DNA of 64,000 nt from CAZMZW01 sp964571135 (GCA_964571135.1 CAZMZW010000006.1:62001-126000); one strand, 5' to 3'; positions 24,711-33,455 are shown, numbered from the stretch's first letter. Numbers and translations are program-made. The notes: generated from the sequence alone by a model not told the origin.

Positions 24711-26294
24711 ATGACCCGATTGACCAAAGCCACACTCTTAGTGGCAATCAGTTTTGGCTTCAATAAAGTCCTTGCCATCCTTCGCCAGTTGATCATTGCA
24801 CGCCAATTTGGACTTTCGGCGGAACTGGATGTTTTCAACGTAGCCAATAATGTACCAGATCTTTTGTACGCCCTCATCTCCGGCGGTGCATTGGCAATGG
24901 CCATCATCCCAGTTCTTTCAGAGGTGCTGACCAAACAGGGACGTGAGGCTGCCTGGAAGGTTCTCAGCCAGATCGCAAATTTTGCATTTATTGTCACCAC
25001 CGGGTTATCTCTCCTGGTGGCGGTCTTTGCTGTTCCGCTGGTGAGCAGCCCATTGGGCATCGCTCCGGGATTCACTTCCAGCCAGCAGGCACTCGTGGTC
25101 GAATTAATGCGTTTAAATTTAATTGGTACACTCATCTTTTCCATGGCTGGACTGCTCATTGCCGGGCTGCAGGCTAATAAGCATTTTCTGCTTCCCGCCC
25201 TGGCACCTATTTTATATAACCTGGGGCAGATCTTTGGAGCAATTGTGCTCGCTCCCGCAAAGGGAATCACGATCCTTGGGTTCACTTTGCCGGCATTTGA
25301 AATGGGCATCCACGGCCTGGTCTACGGAGTCTTGATCGGATCAGCGCTTTTTTTCCTGATCCAAATCCCCGGATTGATTGCTTACCAATTTAAATGGCTC
25401 CCCCGCATTGATCTAAAAGACCCGGATGTGCATAAAATCCTGGTCATGCTGGGCCCGCGTGTAGCAGGGATGCTTTTTTATCAACTCACTTTCATCGCCC
25501 GCGATAATATCGCCTCCCACCTGGCCCAGGGAGCAGTGACTGCACTGACTTACGGCTGGATGATCCAGCAGGTGCCGGAAACCCTAATCGGAACTGCTCT
25601 GGGAACCACCCTGCTACCTACGATTTCCGAACAGTTTGCACGCCATGAACTCAGCCAGTTTAAAAATACCCTTCAGCGTTCGGTGCAAGTGATCATCGCT
25701 CTGGCACTTCCTTCAGCCATCTTGCTTGCTGCCGCGCTGCCCCCTCTCCTGGCACTTGCTTTTGGCTGGGATACGGCTGGTACCCAGACCCTTCTATGGG
25801 TAACCCGCGCCTTCTTTTTTGGCCTGGTGGGACACTGCCTGATCGAAGTAGCTTCGCGGGCATTTTATGCTCAGCAAAATGCATTGATCCCTTCCATCGC
25901 TTCGGCAATTAATTTAGGTTTGTATGTTCTTTTTGGAATCGTCTTTTCCAAATTCCTGCAGGCACCCGGTCTGGGTTTGGCAGACTCATTTGCCTTTGGC
26001 GCACAATCCATTTTCTTGATTTTCATGCTAGTGTGGTTCATGAGCAGGAAAGTGGAAGGAAAAACCAGTATCAAACAGGCGTTAAAGACCCTTTTCAATC
26101 AATCCGCAGTCAATTTGACCCTCCTTCGAATATTGAGTGGTTCTTTGTTTGGAGGGGCGGTCATCTTGCTAGTTCAACCGCTTTTCGCATTATATGTCTC
26201 ACCTGCCCTTGCCGGAGTATTTGCCTTACTGATTGGCACTGCTATCACCCTGCCCTTCATCTGGAAGGAATTGGGTATTTTTCTCCATCTATAA
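24711..26294 (+). CDS. murJ: Lipid II flippase MurJ
   Basis: A 527-residue protein with about fourteen membrane helices, of the MviN/MurJ family, which flips lipid II across the plasma membrane for peptidoglycan synthesis. The N-terminus (LLVAISFGFNKVLAILRQLIIARQFG), FNVANNVPDLLYALISGGAL near residues 45-64 and IPVLSEVLTKQGREAAWKV are characteristic. EVASRAFYAQQN near 383 is the family's conserved RxFYAxxx segment. AAAGGAGA precedes the ATG. It follows the ZIP pair and precedes a membrane-anchored TPR-like protein by 28 nt. Confidence 0.93.
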   Translation: MTRLTKATLLVAISFGFNKVLAILRQLIIARQFGLSAELDVFNVANNVPDLLYALISGGALAMAIIPVLSEVLTKQGREAAWKVLSQIANFAFIVTTGLSLLVAVFAVPLVSSPLGIAPGFTSSQQALVVELMRLNLIGTLIFSMAGLLIAGLQANKHFLLPALAPILYNLGQIFGAIVLAPAKGITILGFTLPAFEMGIHGLVYGVLIGSALFFLIQIPGLIAYQFKWLPRIDLKDPDVHKILVMLGPRVAGMLFYQLTFIARDNIASHLAQGAVTALTYGWMIQQVPETLIGTALGTTLLPTISEQFARHELSQFKNTLQRSVQVIIALALPSAILLAAALPPLLALAFGWDTAGTQTLLWVTRAFFFGLVGHCLIEVASRAFYAQQNALIPSIASAINLGLYVLFGIVFSKFLQAPGLGLADSFAFGAQSIFLIFMLVWFMSRKVEGKTSIKQALKTLFNQSAVNLTLLRILSGSLFGGAVILLVQPLFALYVSPALAGVFALLIGTAITLPFIWKELGIFLHL

Positions 26295-26322
26295 ACGGTA
26301 AAAATAAAATATAATCAAACCT

Positions 26323-27417
26323 ATGAAACTGTTTAAGAAAAAAAATACAAAAACGGCACCAGAAGAAGAGGAACAGGTAATTCCTTCCAAGCAGGAAGCT
26401 GTAATAGAAAAAAAAGATCGTAAACCTGTTAAACCACCTAAACGATGGCGGGTCATCCTTGTGAGCGTATTAATCCTTGTCATGTTTGCCCTCTCAGGTG
26501 CAGGCATCGGTTATGCTTCTGGTATTCAGCAGAGAATCGGACAGGCAAATCAACAGAGACTTGTAACAGCTGCCACCCATTTTAATTACGGTGTGCAGGC
26601 AATGCTGCAGAATAATTTTGAAGTGGCGCGCGTTCAGTTTGAATATGTAATTAAAATCGTGCCGGATTTTCCAAGATTGAAAGAAAAATATACACAAACC
26701 CTGGTGGAGCTTGCCAAGCAGAACGTGCCGACAGCTACTCCACAAATGACCCCCACACCCGATAATCGCGGGATCGATGCCCTGTTTGCACAGGCACAGC
26801 AGGAAGTGAACAGCAAAAATGGGGTCGCCGCACTAAAAACACTAGACACATTACGCAACCAGGATATCAAATACCGCACCCTGGATGTGGATGCAATGTA
26901 CTACATGGCTTTACGTTTCAGCGGAATGGAAAAAATAGCACGCCTGGCCGATCAGGAAGGTGGGTTGTATGACTTAACCCTGGCCAGCCGTTTTGCCCCA
27001 TTGGATCATGATGCGATACAATATGCCAACTGGGCGCGTAATTATGTGACCGCCATCAACTATTGGAATGTAGATTGGGAGAAAGTGGTCTACTATTTAT
27101 CCCAGGTCTACACCGCATCTCCGGGACTGCAAGATTCCAAAGGAAATTCTGCAAGGAGCCGGTATATAGAAGCTACTTGGAGATATGCGGATTACTTGAT
27201 GGTTAATAACCAATACTGTGATGCAGCCAATTATTATGGGGGTTCGGTTTCAATCCAGGCAAACGGCGATATTCAGGCAAAATATGAAGACGCCAAACTC
27301 AAATGCGAAGGACCAGCTCTAACCCAGCAAGCCATCCCGACTGCAACATCTATCCCGCTGGTCACGGAAACCCCAACAGCGATTGTAGAATCACCAACTC
27401 CACTAATAACACCATAA
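26323..27417 (+). CDS. Membrane-anchored protein with TPR-like ectodomain
   Basis: A 364-residue protein: a charged cytoplasmic N-terminus (residues 1-42, rich in Lys and Glu), one membrane helix (about 43-67), then an extracytoplasmic region with alpha-helical repeats resembling TPRs (HFNYGVQAMLQNNFEVARVQFEYVI near 86-110; ALFAQAQQEVNSKNGVAALKTLDTL near 150-175; YADYLMVNNQYCDAANYYGGSV late). A Pro/Thr-rich linker (near 135-145) and a Pro/Thr tail resemble other extracytoplasmic proteins of this genome. No function can be assigned. It follows murJ and ends at a strong terminator, so it may be part of the same transcript; a cell-envelope role is possible. Confidence 0.7.
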   Translation: MKLFKKKNTKTAPEEEEQVIPSKQEAVIEKKDRKPVKPPKRWRVILVSVLILVMFALSGAGIGYASGIQQRIGQANQQRLVTAATHFNYGVQAMLQNNFEVARVQFEYVIKIVPDFPRLKEKYTQTLVELAKQNVPTATPQMTPTPDNRGIDALFAQAQQEVNSKNGVAALKTLDTLRNQDIKYRTLDVDAMYYMALRFSGMEKIARLADQEGGLYDLTLASRFAPLDHDAIQYANWARNYVTAINYWNVDWEKVVYYLSQVYTASPGLQDSKGNSARSRYIEATWRYADYLMVNNQYCDAANYYGGSVSIQANGDIQAKYEDAKLKCEGPALTQQAIPTATSIPLVTETPTAIVESPTPLITP

Positions 27418-27438
27418 ATTAAGGATTTGCATAATTTA

Positions 27439-27472
27439 CAGAGTGCGAATTAATCAATTCGCACTCTTTTTA
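27439..27472 (+). terminator. Intrinsic terminator after the TPR-like protein gene
   Basis: AGAGTGCGAATT and AATTCGCACTC pair over 11-12 bp around AATC and are followed by TTTTT. Confidence 0.9.
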
Positions 27473-27517
27473 ATCTATTTGGCATAGTATTTGCAACAAA
27501 TAGTGCAGGAGTAAGCC

Positions 27518-27928
27518 ATGATAGATATTCTTGCTTTTATTTGTGAATTAATGTTTTACCTGGGTTTGGCTGGCGTATTGGGAGTGATTATGCAGTTCAC
27601 TTCAAAAAGCGGCCGCTTATTACGCCTATCCTTTCTGGTCTGTGTATTGCTGCCATTCTCATTGGGATTGCCATGGGGAATCATTTTTAAAATTCTAGTA
27701 TGGGTTCTGGCAGCAATTGTAGCTGGAGTAGTCTATCTTCAGCCAATGAGCGAAACCTCCAAAGACTGGATGCAGAAATTTGGAATGATCTATTTTGGGA
27801 TTCTGATGGTCTTCATCCTCACCTGTTCACTGTTCAGCCGCCAGCTTCCGTTGATCTGGTTAAGCCTGCCGGCCGGTATGGCAGGGTTTCTCTGCTTCAC
27901 CAGGCTTTTTCAAACCAGAACATTCTAA
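27518..27928 (+). CDS. Small four-helix membrane protein of unknown function
   Basis: A 136-residue protein with four or five hydrophobic stretches: about 5-27, 33-55, 57-75, 90-110 and 111-128. The single charged loop between the third and fourth (SETSKDWMQKF) is probably cytoplasmic. AGGAG lies 6 nt before the ATG, supporting the start. It stands alone between a terminator and the convergent rimO. I do not recognise the family. Confidence 0.6.
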   Translation: MIDILAFICELMFYLGLAGVLGVIMQFTSKSGRLLRLSFLVCVLLPFSLGLPWGIIFKILVWVLAAIVAGVVYLQPMSETSKDWMQKFGMIYFGILMVFILTCSLFSRQLPLIWLSLPAGMAGFLCFTRLFQTRTF

Positions 27929-27941
27929 CGAATTAAATCAC

Positions 27942-29279
27942 TCAGAGAATTATTTCCCCGCTCAGGTCATGTATCAGCGCTCCGCTGATCTGCACCCTTA
28001 CTATTTGTCCCACTTTCGCCTGGCCTTCGGCGATCACCAGTCCATCGATCTCAGGAGCGTCCCGGTATGAGCGTCCAACAACCACATTCTGATCAATTCC
28101 CTCCACCAGCATATCAAGCGTCCTTCCAATAAAACGCTGATTGTTCTCCAGGGAGATTTTTTCCTGTAATTCTGCCAGGCGCTGTATTCGTTCTTCTTTG
28201 ATCTCTAATCGTATGGTGTCCCCCAGAACTTCTGCAGGTGTACCAACTTCATGATAATAAGGGAAAATACCCACCCGATCAAAACGAGTCACTTTTACAA
28301 AATCCAATAAGGTCTGAAATTCTGTTTCGGTTTCGCCGGGAAAACCCACAATCAGGGTTGTCCGAAGAGCAAGATCCGGTAAAACCGAACGCATTTTTTC
28401 TATGCTGCGCCTGACCTCATCCATATCTGCCGGGCGTTTCATGCGAGTGAGCACATCCGGATGGGCATGCTGCAAGGGCAAGTCAAAATAATGGAGGAAC
28501 TGTTGATTCTCCGCCATGACCTGAATTAATTGGTCATTGATGGCGCCCGGAAACATATACAGGCAACGGATCCATGGAACATTCGGAATCCTGTGCACCA
28601 ATTCCTGAAGTAAATGAGCCAATCCATCCTTCATTTTCAGATCACGACCGAAAGAGGTAGTATCCTGGGAGATGAGAATAATCTCTTTCACTTTCTCACC
28701 CTGCAGCTGGCGGGCATCATGCAGGATATCGCGCAACGGACGGCTTACGGAAGGTCCTTTGATTAATGGGATGGAGCAAAAAGCACATAAGCGATCACAG
28801 CCATCCCCGATCTTCAGGTACGCGCTGCCACCCTGAACAGCGGCACGGATTACCCCATGTTCATCCTTACCAATTGAAGTGCTTTCAGGAATATGGTAAA
28901 TAGGCTGGCGGGGTTTGGTTTCCAATTCGTGGATAACGGAGAGAATATCCATCCACCGACGAGTACCCAGTATCCCATCGATACCCGGCACCTGCCTGAT
29001 CAATTGTTCCCGGTCGCGCTGGCTCAGGCAGCCTGCCGCTATCAACACCTGACCGGATTTCTTGGCTTTTGCGGCTTTCTTTAGAACTAACAAGGATTCC
29101 TCGCGAGCGGGGGCAATAAACCCGCAGGTATTGATAATAAGAACATCTGCCAAAGCAGGCTTTTCCACTTCTTCAATGCCTGCCCGGTCCAACAACTCAG
29201 CGATGGAACGCGAATCCACACTGTTCTTGGCACAGCCTAGAGAAATAAGATGAAACTTTTTGAAAGTAGTTTTGCGCAT
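27942..29279 (-). CDS. rimO: Ribosomal protein S12 methylthiotransferase
   Basis: A 445-residue radical-SAM enzyme that methylthiolates an aspartate of ribosomal protein S12. The N-terminal UPF0004 domain has KFHLISLGCAKNSVDSR (first cluster Cys), LIINTCGFI and LIAAGCLSQR, giving the three Cys of the auxiliary 4Fe-4S cluster. The radical-SAM motif CDRLCAFCSIP is at about residues 160-170, and the GCAKNxVDS signature separates RimO from MiaB. A TRAM-like C-terminal domain (LDMLVEGIDQNVVVGRSYRDAPEID) completes it. The ATG at 29279 is used as the start. Convergent with the small membrane protein gene. Confidence 0.95.
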   Translation of the reverse strand: MRKTTFKKFHLISLGCAKNSVDSRSIAELLDRAGIEEVEKPALADVLIINTCGFIAPAREESLLVLKKAAKAKKSGQVLIAAGCLSQRDREQLIRQVPGIDGILGTRRWMDILSVIHELETKPRQPIYHIPESTSIGKDEHGVIRAAVQGGSAYLKIGDGCDRLCAFCSIPLIKGPSVSRPLRDILHDARQLQGEKVKEIILISQDTTSFGRDLKMKDGLAHLLQELVHRIPNVPWIRCLYMFPGAINDQLIQVMAENQQFLHYFDLPLQHAHPDVLTRMKRPADMDEVRRSIEKMRSVLPDLALRTTLIVGFPGETETEFQTLLDFVKVTRFDRVGIFPYYHEVGTPAEVLGDTIRLEIKEERIQRLAELQEKISLENNQRFIGRTLDMLVEGIDQNVVVGRSYRDAPEIDGLVIAEGQAKVGQIVRVQISGALIHDLSGEIIL

Positions 29280-29641
29280 AAGCTATTAGGGAATTGTAAC
29301 CGAGCAAATGACTCATTTTGTATTGAATTTTAGTAGATCAATTTGTGGCGCCTTTTTACTTTCCGCATGAGGGGAAAGTTTCGCGAGATGCCACCTAATT
29401 AATAATTATTTATTGAGAATACGTCCTTTCAGGAAACTTTGCGATCGGTAAAAACTGCCTTGCAAATTACAGACCACCTTCCCATATTGCCAGCTATCAT
29501 TGAAAGCTTCCAATTGCTAAAATATATTTGAAATCCCCCTTGCAGCAAAAGAGATTTCATTTACAATAAATTAGAACATATATTCTATTTTGCAGAGCAT
29601 GCAGTTAGCCTGCCCAAAAATAAAGAAAAGGATCGTGCAGC
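29280..29641. other. Intergenic region with one hairpin
   Basis: The 362 bp between rimO and the LuxR-type gene hold no convincing reading frame. The only ordered element is a two-step inverted repeat: GTGGC (29345-29349) with GCCAC (29390-29394) enclosing ACTTTCC / GGAAAGT (29358-29364 / 29373-29379). The rest is AT-rich and unremarkable. Confidence 0.5.
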
Positions 29642-29884
29642 ATGTTCTTATCTGAAGCTTCAGAAAAGGAAAAGAAATCTAATTCTGCAATCACACTCAC
29701 CCAACGCCAGCGTGAGTGCTTGCAATATATTCCTGATGGTCACACCGGCCGAAACATCGCCCACAGGCTGGGCATCTCCGAACGGATGGTGCGTTTTCAC
29801 CTGGAAGGTGCACGCCTGCGGTTGAACGCCGGTTCCACAACACAGGCAGTATACCTGGCTACAAAATCCGGGATCATTGACTGA
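29642..29884 (+). CDS. Stand-alone LuxR-type HTH protein
   Basis: An 80-residue protein that is almost only a GerE/LuxR DNA-binding domain (residues about 18-76): LTQRQRECLQYIPDGHTGRNIAHRLGISERMVRFHLEGARLRL. The recognition-helix segment IAHRLGISERMVRFHL fits the four-helix pattern, and AVYLATKSGII is the fourth helix. There is no receiver or sensor domain, so it may be constitutive or act with partners. AAGGA lies about 10 nt upstream of the ATG. It is convergent with the RodZ-like gene; targets unknown. Confidence 0.75.
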   Translation: MFLSEASEKEKKSNSAITLTQRQRECLQYIPDGHTGRNIAHRLGISERMVRFHLEGARLRLNAGSTTQAVYLATKSGIID

Positions 29885-29900
29885 GTCTGGGAATAAAAAT

Positions 29901-31505
29901 CTATTTTGGCGTCGGTGTAATTTGAGGGGTTTTGCTGGGATTCGATGTGGCCATTGCCAGCGGGGCAAGGGTTGCGACGGGAGTGGCTAAACCTTTTTCA
30001 TTAAAATTCAATTTAATCACCTGTCCAACTTCCCCAAGTTTACCCATGAATTTCTGATTGAAATAGACTTCCAACGCGGCTGCGCTGCCTGTAAGCAGCT
30101 CAATACTTTTTTGCCCTGAATAAGTATAAACACTACCTGGCTGGACCCGGCCATCAAACTTAACCACCCCATCCAAGGTTACTTTTAAATAGGCGCGCTG
30201 CAGCGCCACAACATTAAGCTGCAATGGTGCACTATTCTTGGTCGCGATCGGGGTCATCCCAGCAGGGGCTGCCGGCAATCCAGCTCCAGGAATAGCCGTT
30301 CCAACAGGCTTTGGGGTTGCCTGAGCTGTCAAAGTAAGATCAGGGGTAATCAGAATGGAAGGTGTGGTTTGGAGGACTTCAGAAATGGAAGGACCCGTAG
30401 GAGTTGTTATATTGTTCTGCTGGGTGAAAACCTGCACCGCACCCCATAAAAGAAAGATAAAAATTGCCAGAATGATCACACTACCAAACAGCAGATCGGG
30501 GTTCATGTATTTCTTGAATGGTTCAGGGATATTAAAGCGGATCCCGCCGGTCACGATCGGCTCCGGTTTACGCGGAGGCAGCCGTTCCTGACGCTGAGCT
30601 TCAAGAGCGGCGGCATATAAACCTAAAACGACCTCTTCATCCATACTCAGAAAAGCCACATAATTGTTTAGCATCCCGCGTCCCTGCACACTTGAAGGGA
30701 GTTGGCTGAAATTGCCGCCTTCCAGCGCTTCCAGATAAGGGCGTTTAATATGAGTAAAGCGTTCGATGTCCGCCAGACTTAATTGAAGGGTTTCGCGCCG
30801 CTTTCGTAAAACCGTACCGATTTCATTAAAGAGGTCAGAAGAGCTTTTTTGCGTGACCAGTGGAGTCTCTGCTTCTATTTCAGTATCTGACTGCCGGATC
30901 GGTTCTTCTATTTTTGATTCAGCGGGGTGGTCCGGAATAGGTTCAGGTGTTTTTTCCATTTCTGGTTCAAGTTGTGATTGTAGTTGGAGTTCTGATTCAG
31001 AACCAGCAAATACTCCCCCCCGCATAATTGGGTCGACCTTCTTTTTACGTCCGCGTTTCTTTTTTACTGGTTTGATCTCCCCTTCTAAAGGTAGTGGCTT
31101 AGATAAGATCTCGGTAGGGGTAACATTTTCTGGTTTTTTTCCACCGCCTCCATCTCCACGTACCTCTTCTTCAAACAAGGAATCAAGGACGGGTTCAGGT
31201 GCCTCTTCTTGAAGAGGTTGAACTGTTCCTGTTGCGGCCATCGCTTGATCAGGGGCAGATGCTGGTTGAGGCAGAATGGGGTGATCCCAAAGTTCGATCA
31301 GGGGTTGGGAGGGGATTTTTAAGAACGAAGCATACAGGCGTAAAAAACCACGGGCATTGGCGGGGGACGGCAGCAGCTCAGGATGGTCATTTTCCAGTTC
31401 CTGGAGATAAGTCAATTTAATATGCGTTCCCTGAGCTGCATCCTCGATGCGCAAGCCAAGGGTTTCACGCGCTTTTCTTAGCTGTTGACCAACAGTTGTT
31501 TCCAT
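29901..31505 (-). CDS. RodZ-like membrane protein with two cytoplasmic HTH domains
   Basis: A 534-residue protein of the HTH_25 / DUF4115 (RodZ) type. It has a first HTH at residues 5-65 (GQQLRKARETLGLRIEDAAQ), a long acidic and Pro-rich linker with a KKKRGRKKK patch near 148-156, and a second HTH near 223-290 (GTVLRKRRETLQLSLADIER). A membrane helix follows near 340-362, then a Thr/Pro-rich stretch and a C-terminal beta domain (YLKVTLDGVVKFDGRVQPG). RodZ links MreB to the elongation machinery; the usual protein has one HTH and about 250-350 residues. The extra HTH is unusual. Upstream of rodZ-like start lies the rplI terminator. Confidence 0.8.
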   Translation of the reverse strand: METTVGQQLRKARETLGLRIEDAAQGTHIKLTYLQELENDHPELLPSPANARGFLRLYASFLKIPSQPLIELWDHPILPQPASAPDQAMAATGTVQPLQEEAPEPVLDSLFEEEVRGDGGGGKKPENVTPTEILSKPLPLEGEIKPVKKKRGRKKKVDPIMRGGVFAGSESELQLQSQLEPEMEKTPEPIPDHPAESKIEEPIRQSDTEIEAETPLVTQKSSSDLFNEIGTVLRKRRETLQLSLADIERFTHIKRPYLEALEGGNFSQLPSSVQGRGMLNNYVAFLSMDEEVVLGLYAAALEAQRQERLPPRKPEPIVTGGIRFNIPEPFKKYMNPDLLFGSVIILAIFIFLLWGAVQVFTQQNNITTPTGPSISEVLQTTPSILITPDLTLTAQATPKPVGTAIPGAGLPAAPAGMTPIATKNSAPLQLNVVALQRAYLKVTLDGVVKFDGRVQPGSVYTYSGQKSIELLTGSAAALEVYFNQKFMGKLGEVGQVIKLNFNEKGLATPVATLAPLAMATSNPSKTPQITPTPK

Positions 31506-31521
31506 CAGGGTTGATTATAGT

Positions 31522-31555
31522 CAAAAATTAGCCTGCCCGGTATTAATGGGCAGGC
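31522..31555 (-). terminator. Intrinsic terminator of rplI
   Basis: On the minus strand GCCTGCCC and GGGCAGGC pair around a 9-nt loop, followed by TAATTTTTG. Confidence 0.8.
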
Positions 31556-31577
31556 CAGTTCTAATATGAAAAACGAG

Positions 31578-32273
31578 CTATTCTGCTTTTTTGGATTTCT
31601 TTTCTTTTTTCGGGGCTGCCGCTTTTTCTTCAGTACTTTTTTCTTCTGCTTCTGATTCTTCTGATACTGCTACTTTTTCTTCTTTGGCAGCTTTCTTACT
31701 GGGTTTATTATCCGATTCCGCTTCAACCTTGGGCTCAGCTGCAATTTCTTCTTTTTCAACTGCTTCTTTGCGGGGTCGGCGGGGAGTCTTGCTACGAGCC
31801 TCTTTGGGTTCACCCTCTTCTTCTTTTCTCTCTTCCGCTTCAACCAATACTTTCACCTGTGGGATCAGGTCGAAGGTTAGACGCACCCGCACTTTGTGTT
31901 CACCCACCTCACGCAGCGGCTGGGATTCCACCTGGTGGCGGTCGATCTCCACATTGAGTTTTTCCTTGATGGCATCCACAATCATCTGCTGGGTAATGGA
32001 ACCGAATAACTTGCCGGATTCACCAGCTTTGGTGGTGAATTTGAGCTCCAGGTTGGCCAGCTGTTCGGACAGACCGGATTTTTCAGCATTGACCAGTTCA
32101 CGTACTTTAGTAGCAGTTGTGCGGATACGGTCCGCCTGCTTGAGCATGCCAGCGGTTGCCAGCACGGCCATGCTTTTGGGGAGCAGAAAATTGCGCCCAT
32201 AACCATCAGCGACCTTTTTGACATCACCGGCGCGGCCTAAATTGTAGACGTCCTTGAGTAGTAATACTTTCAT
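31578..32273 (-). CDS. rplI: Ribosomal protein bL9 with long charged C-terminal tail
   Basis: The first ~148 residues are a standard bL9: N-terminal MKVLLLKDVYNLGRAGDVKKVADGYGRNFLLPK (given here as the known signature, read in two pieces on the sequence), the connecting helix, and a C-terminal domain including KLFGSITQQMIVDAI and VRLTFDLIPQVKVLVEA. bL9 binds domain V of 23S rRNA at the L1 side. Beyond residue ~150 there is an added tail of about 80 residues made almost only of Lys, Glu, Ala and Ser, which the usual bL9 lacks. The tail is likely disordered. Terminator directly downstream. Confidence 0.95.
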   Translation of the reverse strand: MKVLLLKDVYNLGRAGDVKKVADGYGRNFLLPKSMAVLATAGMLKQADRIRTTATKVRELVNAEKSGLSEQLANLELKFTTKAGESGKLFGSITQQMIVDAIKEKLNVEIDRHQVESQPLREVGEHKVRVRLTFDLIPQVKVLVEAEERKEEEGEPKEARSKTPRRPRKEAVEKEEIAAEPKVEAESDNKPSKKAAKEEKVAVSEESEAEEKSTEEKAAAPKKEKKSKKAE

Positions 32274-32441
32274 TGGTTTACAAGCCCTTTCTGCTTGAAT
32301 TTATTTGGCGCGAAGGGTACTACGCACCAGACTGTGAATTTTACCAAACAATTCGGAAATTGGTTAAACTTGGGATATAACCAAACACATTAAAGCAGCA
32401 TTAATTATTAATATTTCGATATTATTAAACCAGCACACCTC

Positions 32442-32469
32442 TTGACTTTTTATTTTTTTTTGCTACTAT
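32442..32469 (+). promoter_or_regulatory. Promoter of the first AIPAS-repeat gene
   Basis: TTGACT (32442-32447) and TACTAT (32464-32469) are 16 bp apart with a T-rich spacer. The same TTGACTTT ... GCTACTAT form is found before the paralogue at 33595-33623. Confidence 0.65.
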
Positions 32470-32494
32470 ATCCATACAAGGGTAAGTATAAAAA

Positions 32495-32586
32495 CATGAA
32501 AGCGGGGATCCAGGGCATGGTGTTGGTCGCCGAGCTAATCAATCATTGACGACTACCCTGGGGAGCAAATGGCGAAACTGGTCATG
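32495..32586 (+). promoter_or_regulatory. Structured 5' leader RNA, riboswitch-like, class unknown
   Basis: Nested pairings can be drawn: CATGA (32495-32499) with TCATG (32582-32586); CCAGGG (32510-32515) with CCCTGG (32556-32561); TGGTCG (32524-32529) with CGACTA (32550-32555); TCAA (32539-32542) with TTGA (32546-32549). The three inner stems share one unbroken 3' strand (32546-32561), with 8- and 9-nt bulges on the 5' side. It starts about 25 nt after the -10 box. I could not match it to a known riboswitch class. Confidence 0.45.
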
Positions 32587-32676
32587 ATTATGGCTGGTTT
32601 TTAATAAGGAGGTAAATAAAACTTAATTATTGGAATCATCTCTTTTCTAATTTAAATAAACCATTCGGAGGAATAA

Positions 32677-33432
32677 ATGAAAATAACGAGAATATTTACA
32701 ATTCTTGTATTATGTGCCAGCCTAATCTTTTTACTGGCACCAACGGATTCCATACAAGCGAGCGGTGCCTTCACCGGACCAACCAATCTCAAAGTCACAT
32801 ATTACCCTCCAGATTCGCTTAAGTTCTCGTGGAAAAATAATGATCCCTATCCATTTTATGATCTTTACTATACAAAACAATGTCCAGGTCAAGGAGGTTT
32901 AACATATAAAATACAAATAGGTGGAACCAAAACATCATACACGATTAAAATGCCCAATGGTTGTCTAATATCTTTCACTTTAAAAGTATGCCCATTTATA
33001 GATCAGTGCACAACATGGGGTACTGGAAAGATAAGTATTCCGCCAGTACCACCTACCAATTTAACAGTTACAACATCCGGGTCGGGCACCAGCACAAAAT
33101 ACAATACTAAGTGGAAAGATAATTCCAATAATGAGGGGATCAATGTGATAGCCATTGGCTACGCGGGCGGAATTAAAGTATTTGGTTACAGTGCCAACAC
33201 CACTACAGCAGCTATTCCGGCTTCGGCTATTCCCGCCTCGGCAAAATACGAATTTATCGCAGGTGCAATTCCAGCCTCAGCAATACCCGCCTCATTTAAA
33301 AAATCAGGCGATGCGATTCCTGCCTCAACATTAAATGTATTAACTATTCCGATGGATGGTTTGAAATATTTTAGCAGCAACGTGTATCTCCCCCTCATTA
33401 TCAGTTCCAACCTGGTTAAGATCAGCAAATAG
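32677..33432 (+). CDS. Secreted protein with FN3-like domains and AIPAS repeats (paralogue 1)
   Basis: A 251-residue secreted protein: signal peptide about residues 1-28 (hydrophobic LVLCASLIFLLA, cleavage near IQASG), then two fibronectin-III-like beta regions (PTNLKVTYYPPDSLKFSWK near 37-55; PTNLTVTTSGSG near 127). It then has a Ala/Ile/Pro/Ser segment with five AIPAS units at residues 179, 184, 197, 202 and 213. Their codons differ, so they are not a fresh DNA repeat. The end, NVYLPLIISSNLV, resembles the YLPL motif frequent at the C-termini of Chloroflexota exported proteins. No function is known to me. GGAGG precedes the ATG. A close paralogue follows. Confidence 0.75.
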   Translation: MKITRIFTILVLCASLIFLLAPTDSIQASGAFTGPTNLKVTYYPPDSLKFSWKNNDPYPFYDLYYTKQCPGQGGLTYKIQIGGTKTSYTIKMPNGCLISFTLKVCPFIDQCTTWGTGKISIPPVPPTNLTVTTSGSGTSTKYNTKWKDNSNNEGINVIAIGYAGGIKVFGYSANTTTAAIPASAIPASAKYEFIAGAIPASAIPASFKKSGDAIPASTLNVLTIPMDGLKYFSSNVYLPLIISSNLVKISK

Positions 33433-33455
33433 AAATTAATAAATATATAAACAAT

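Larger units (their letters stand above)
32274..32676. other. Intergenic region: promoter and structured leader
   Basis: About 400 bp between rplI and the first AIPAS-repeat gene. The left half is AT-rich with no visible gene. The right half contains a strong promoter at 32442-32469 and a GC-richer, highly structured leader at 32495-32586 before the ribosome site GGAGG at 32669-32673. Confidence 0.6.

Noticed and set aside
31591..32202. 203-codon Ser-rich frame opposite rplI
   Set aside because: It is the antisense of the Lys/Glu-rich bL9 tail and conserved bL9 core.
32495..32586. Cyclic-di-GMP (GEMM) riboswitch
   Set aside because: Only CAGGGCA resembles the consensus; the GACGCAAAGCC element and the receptor helix are not found.
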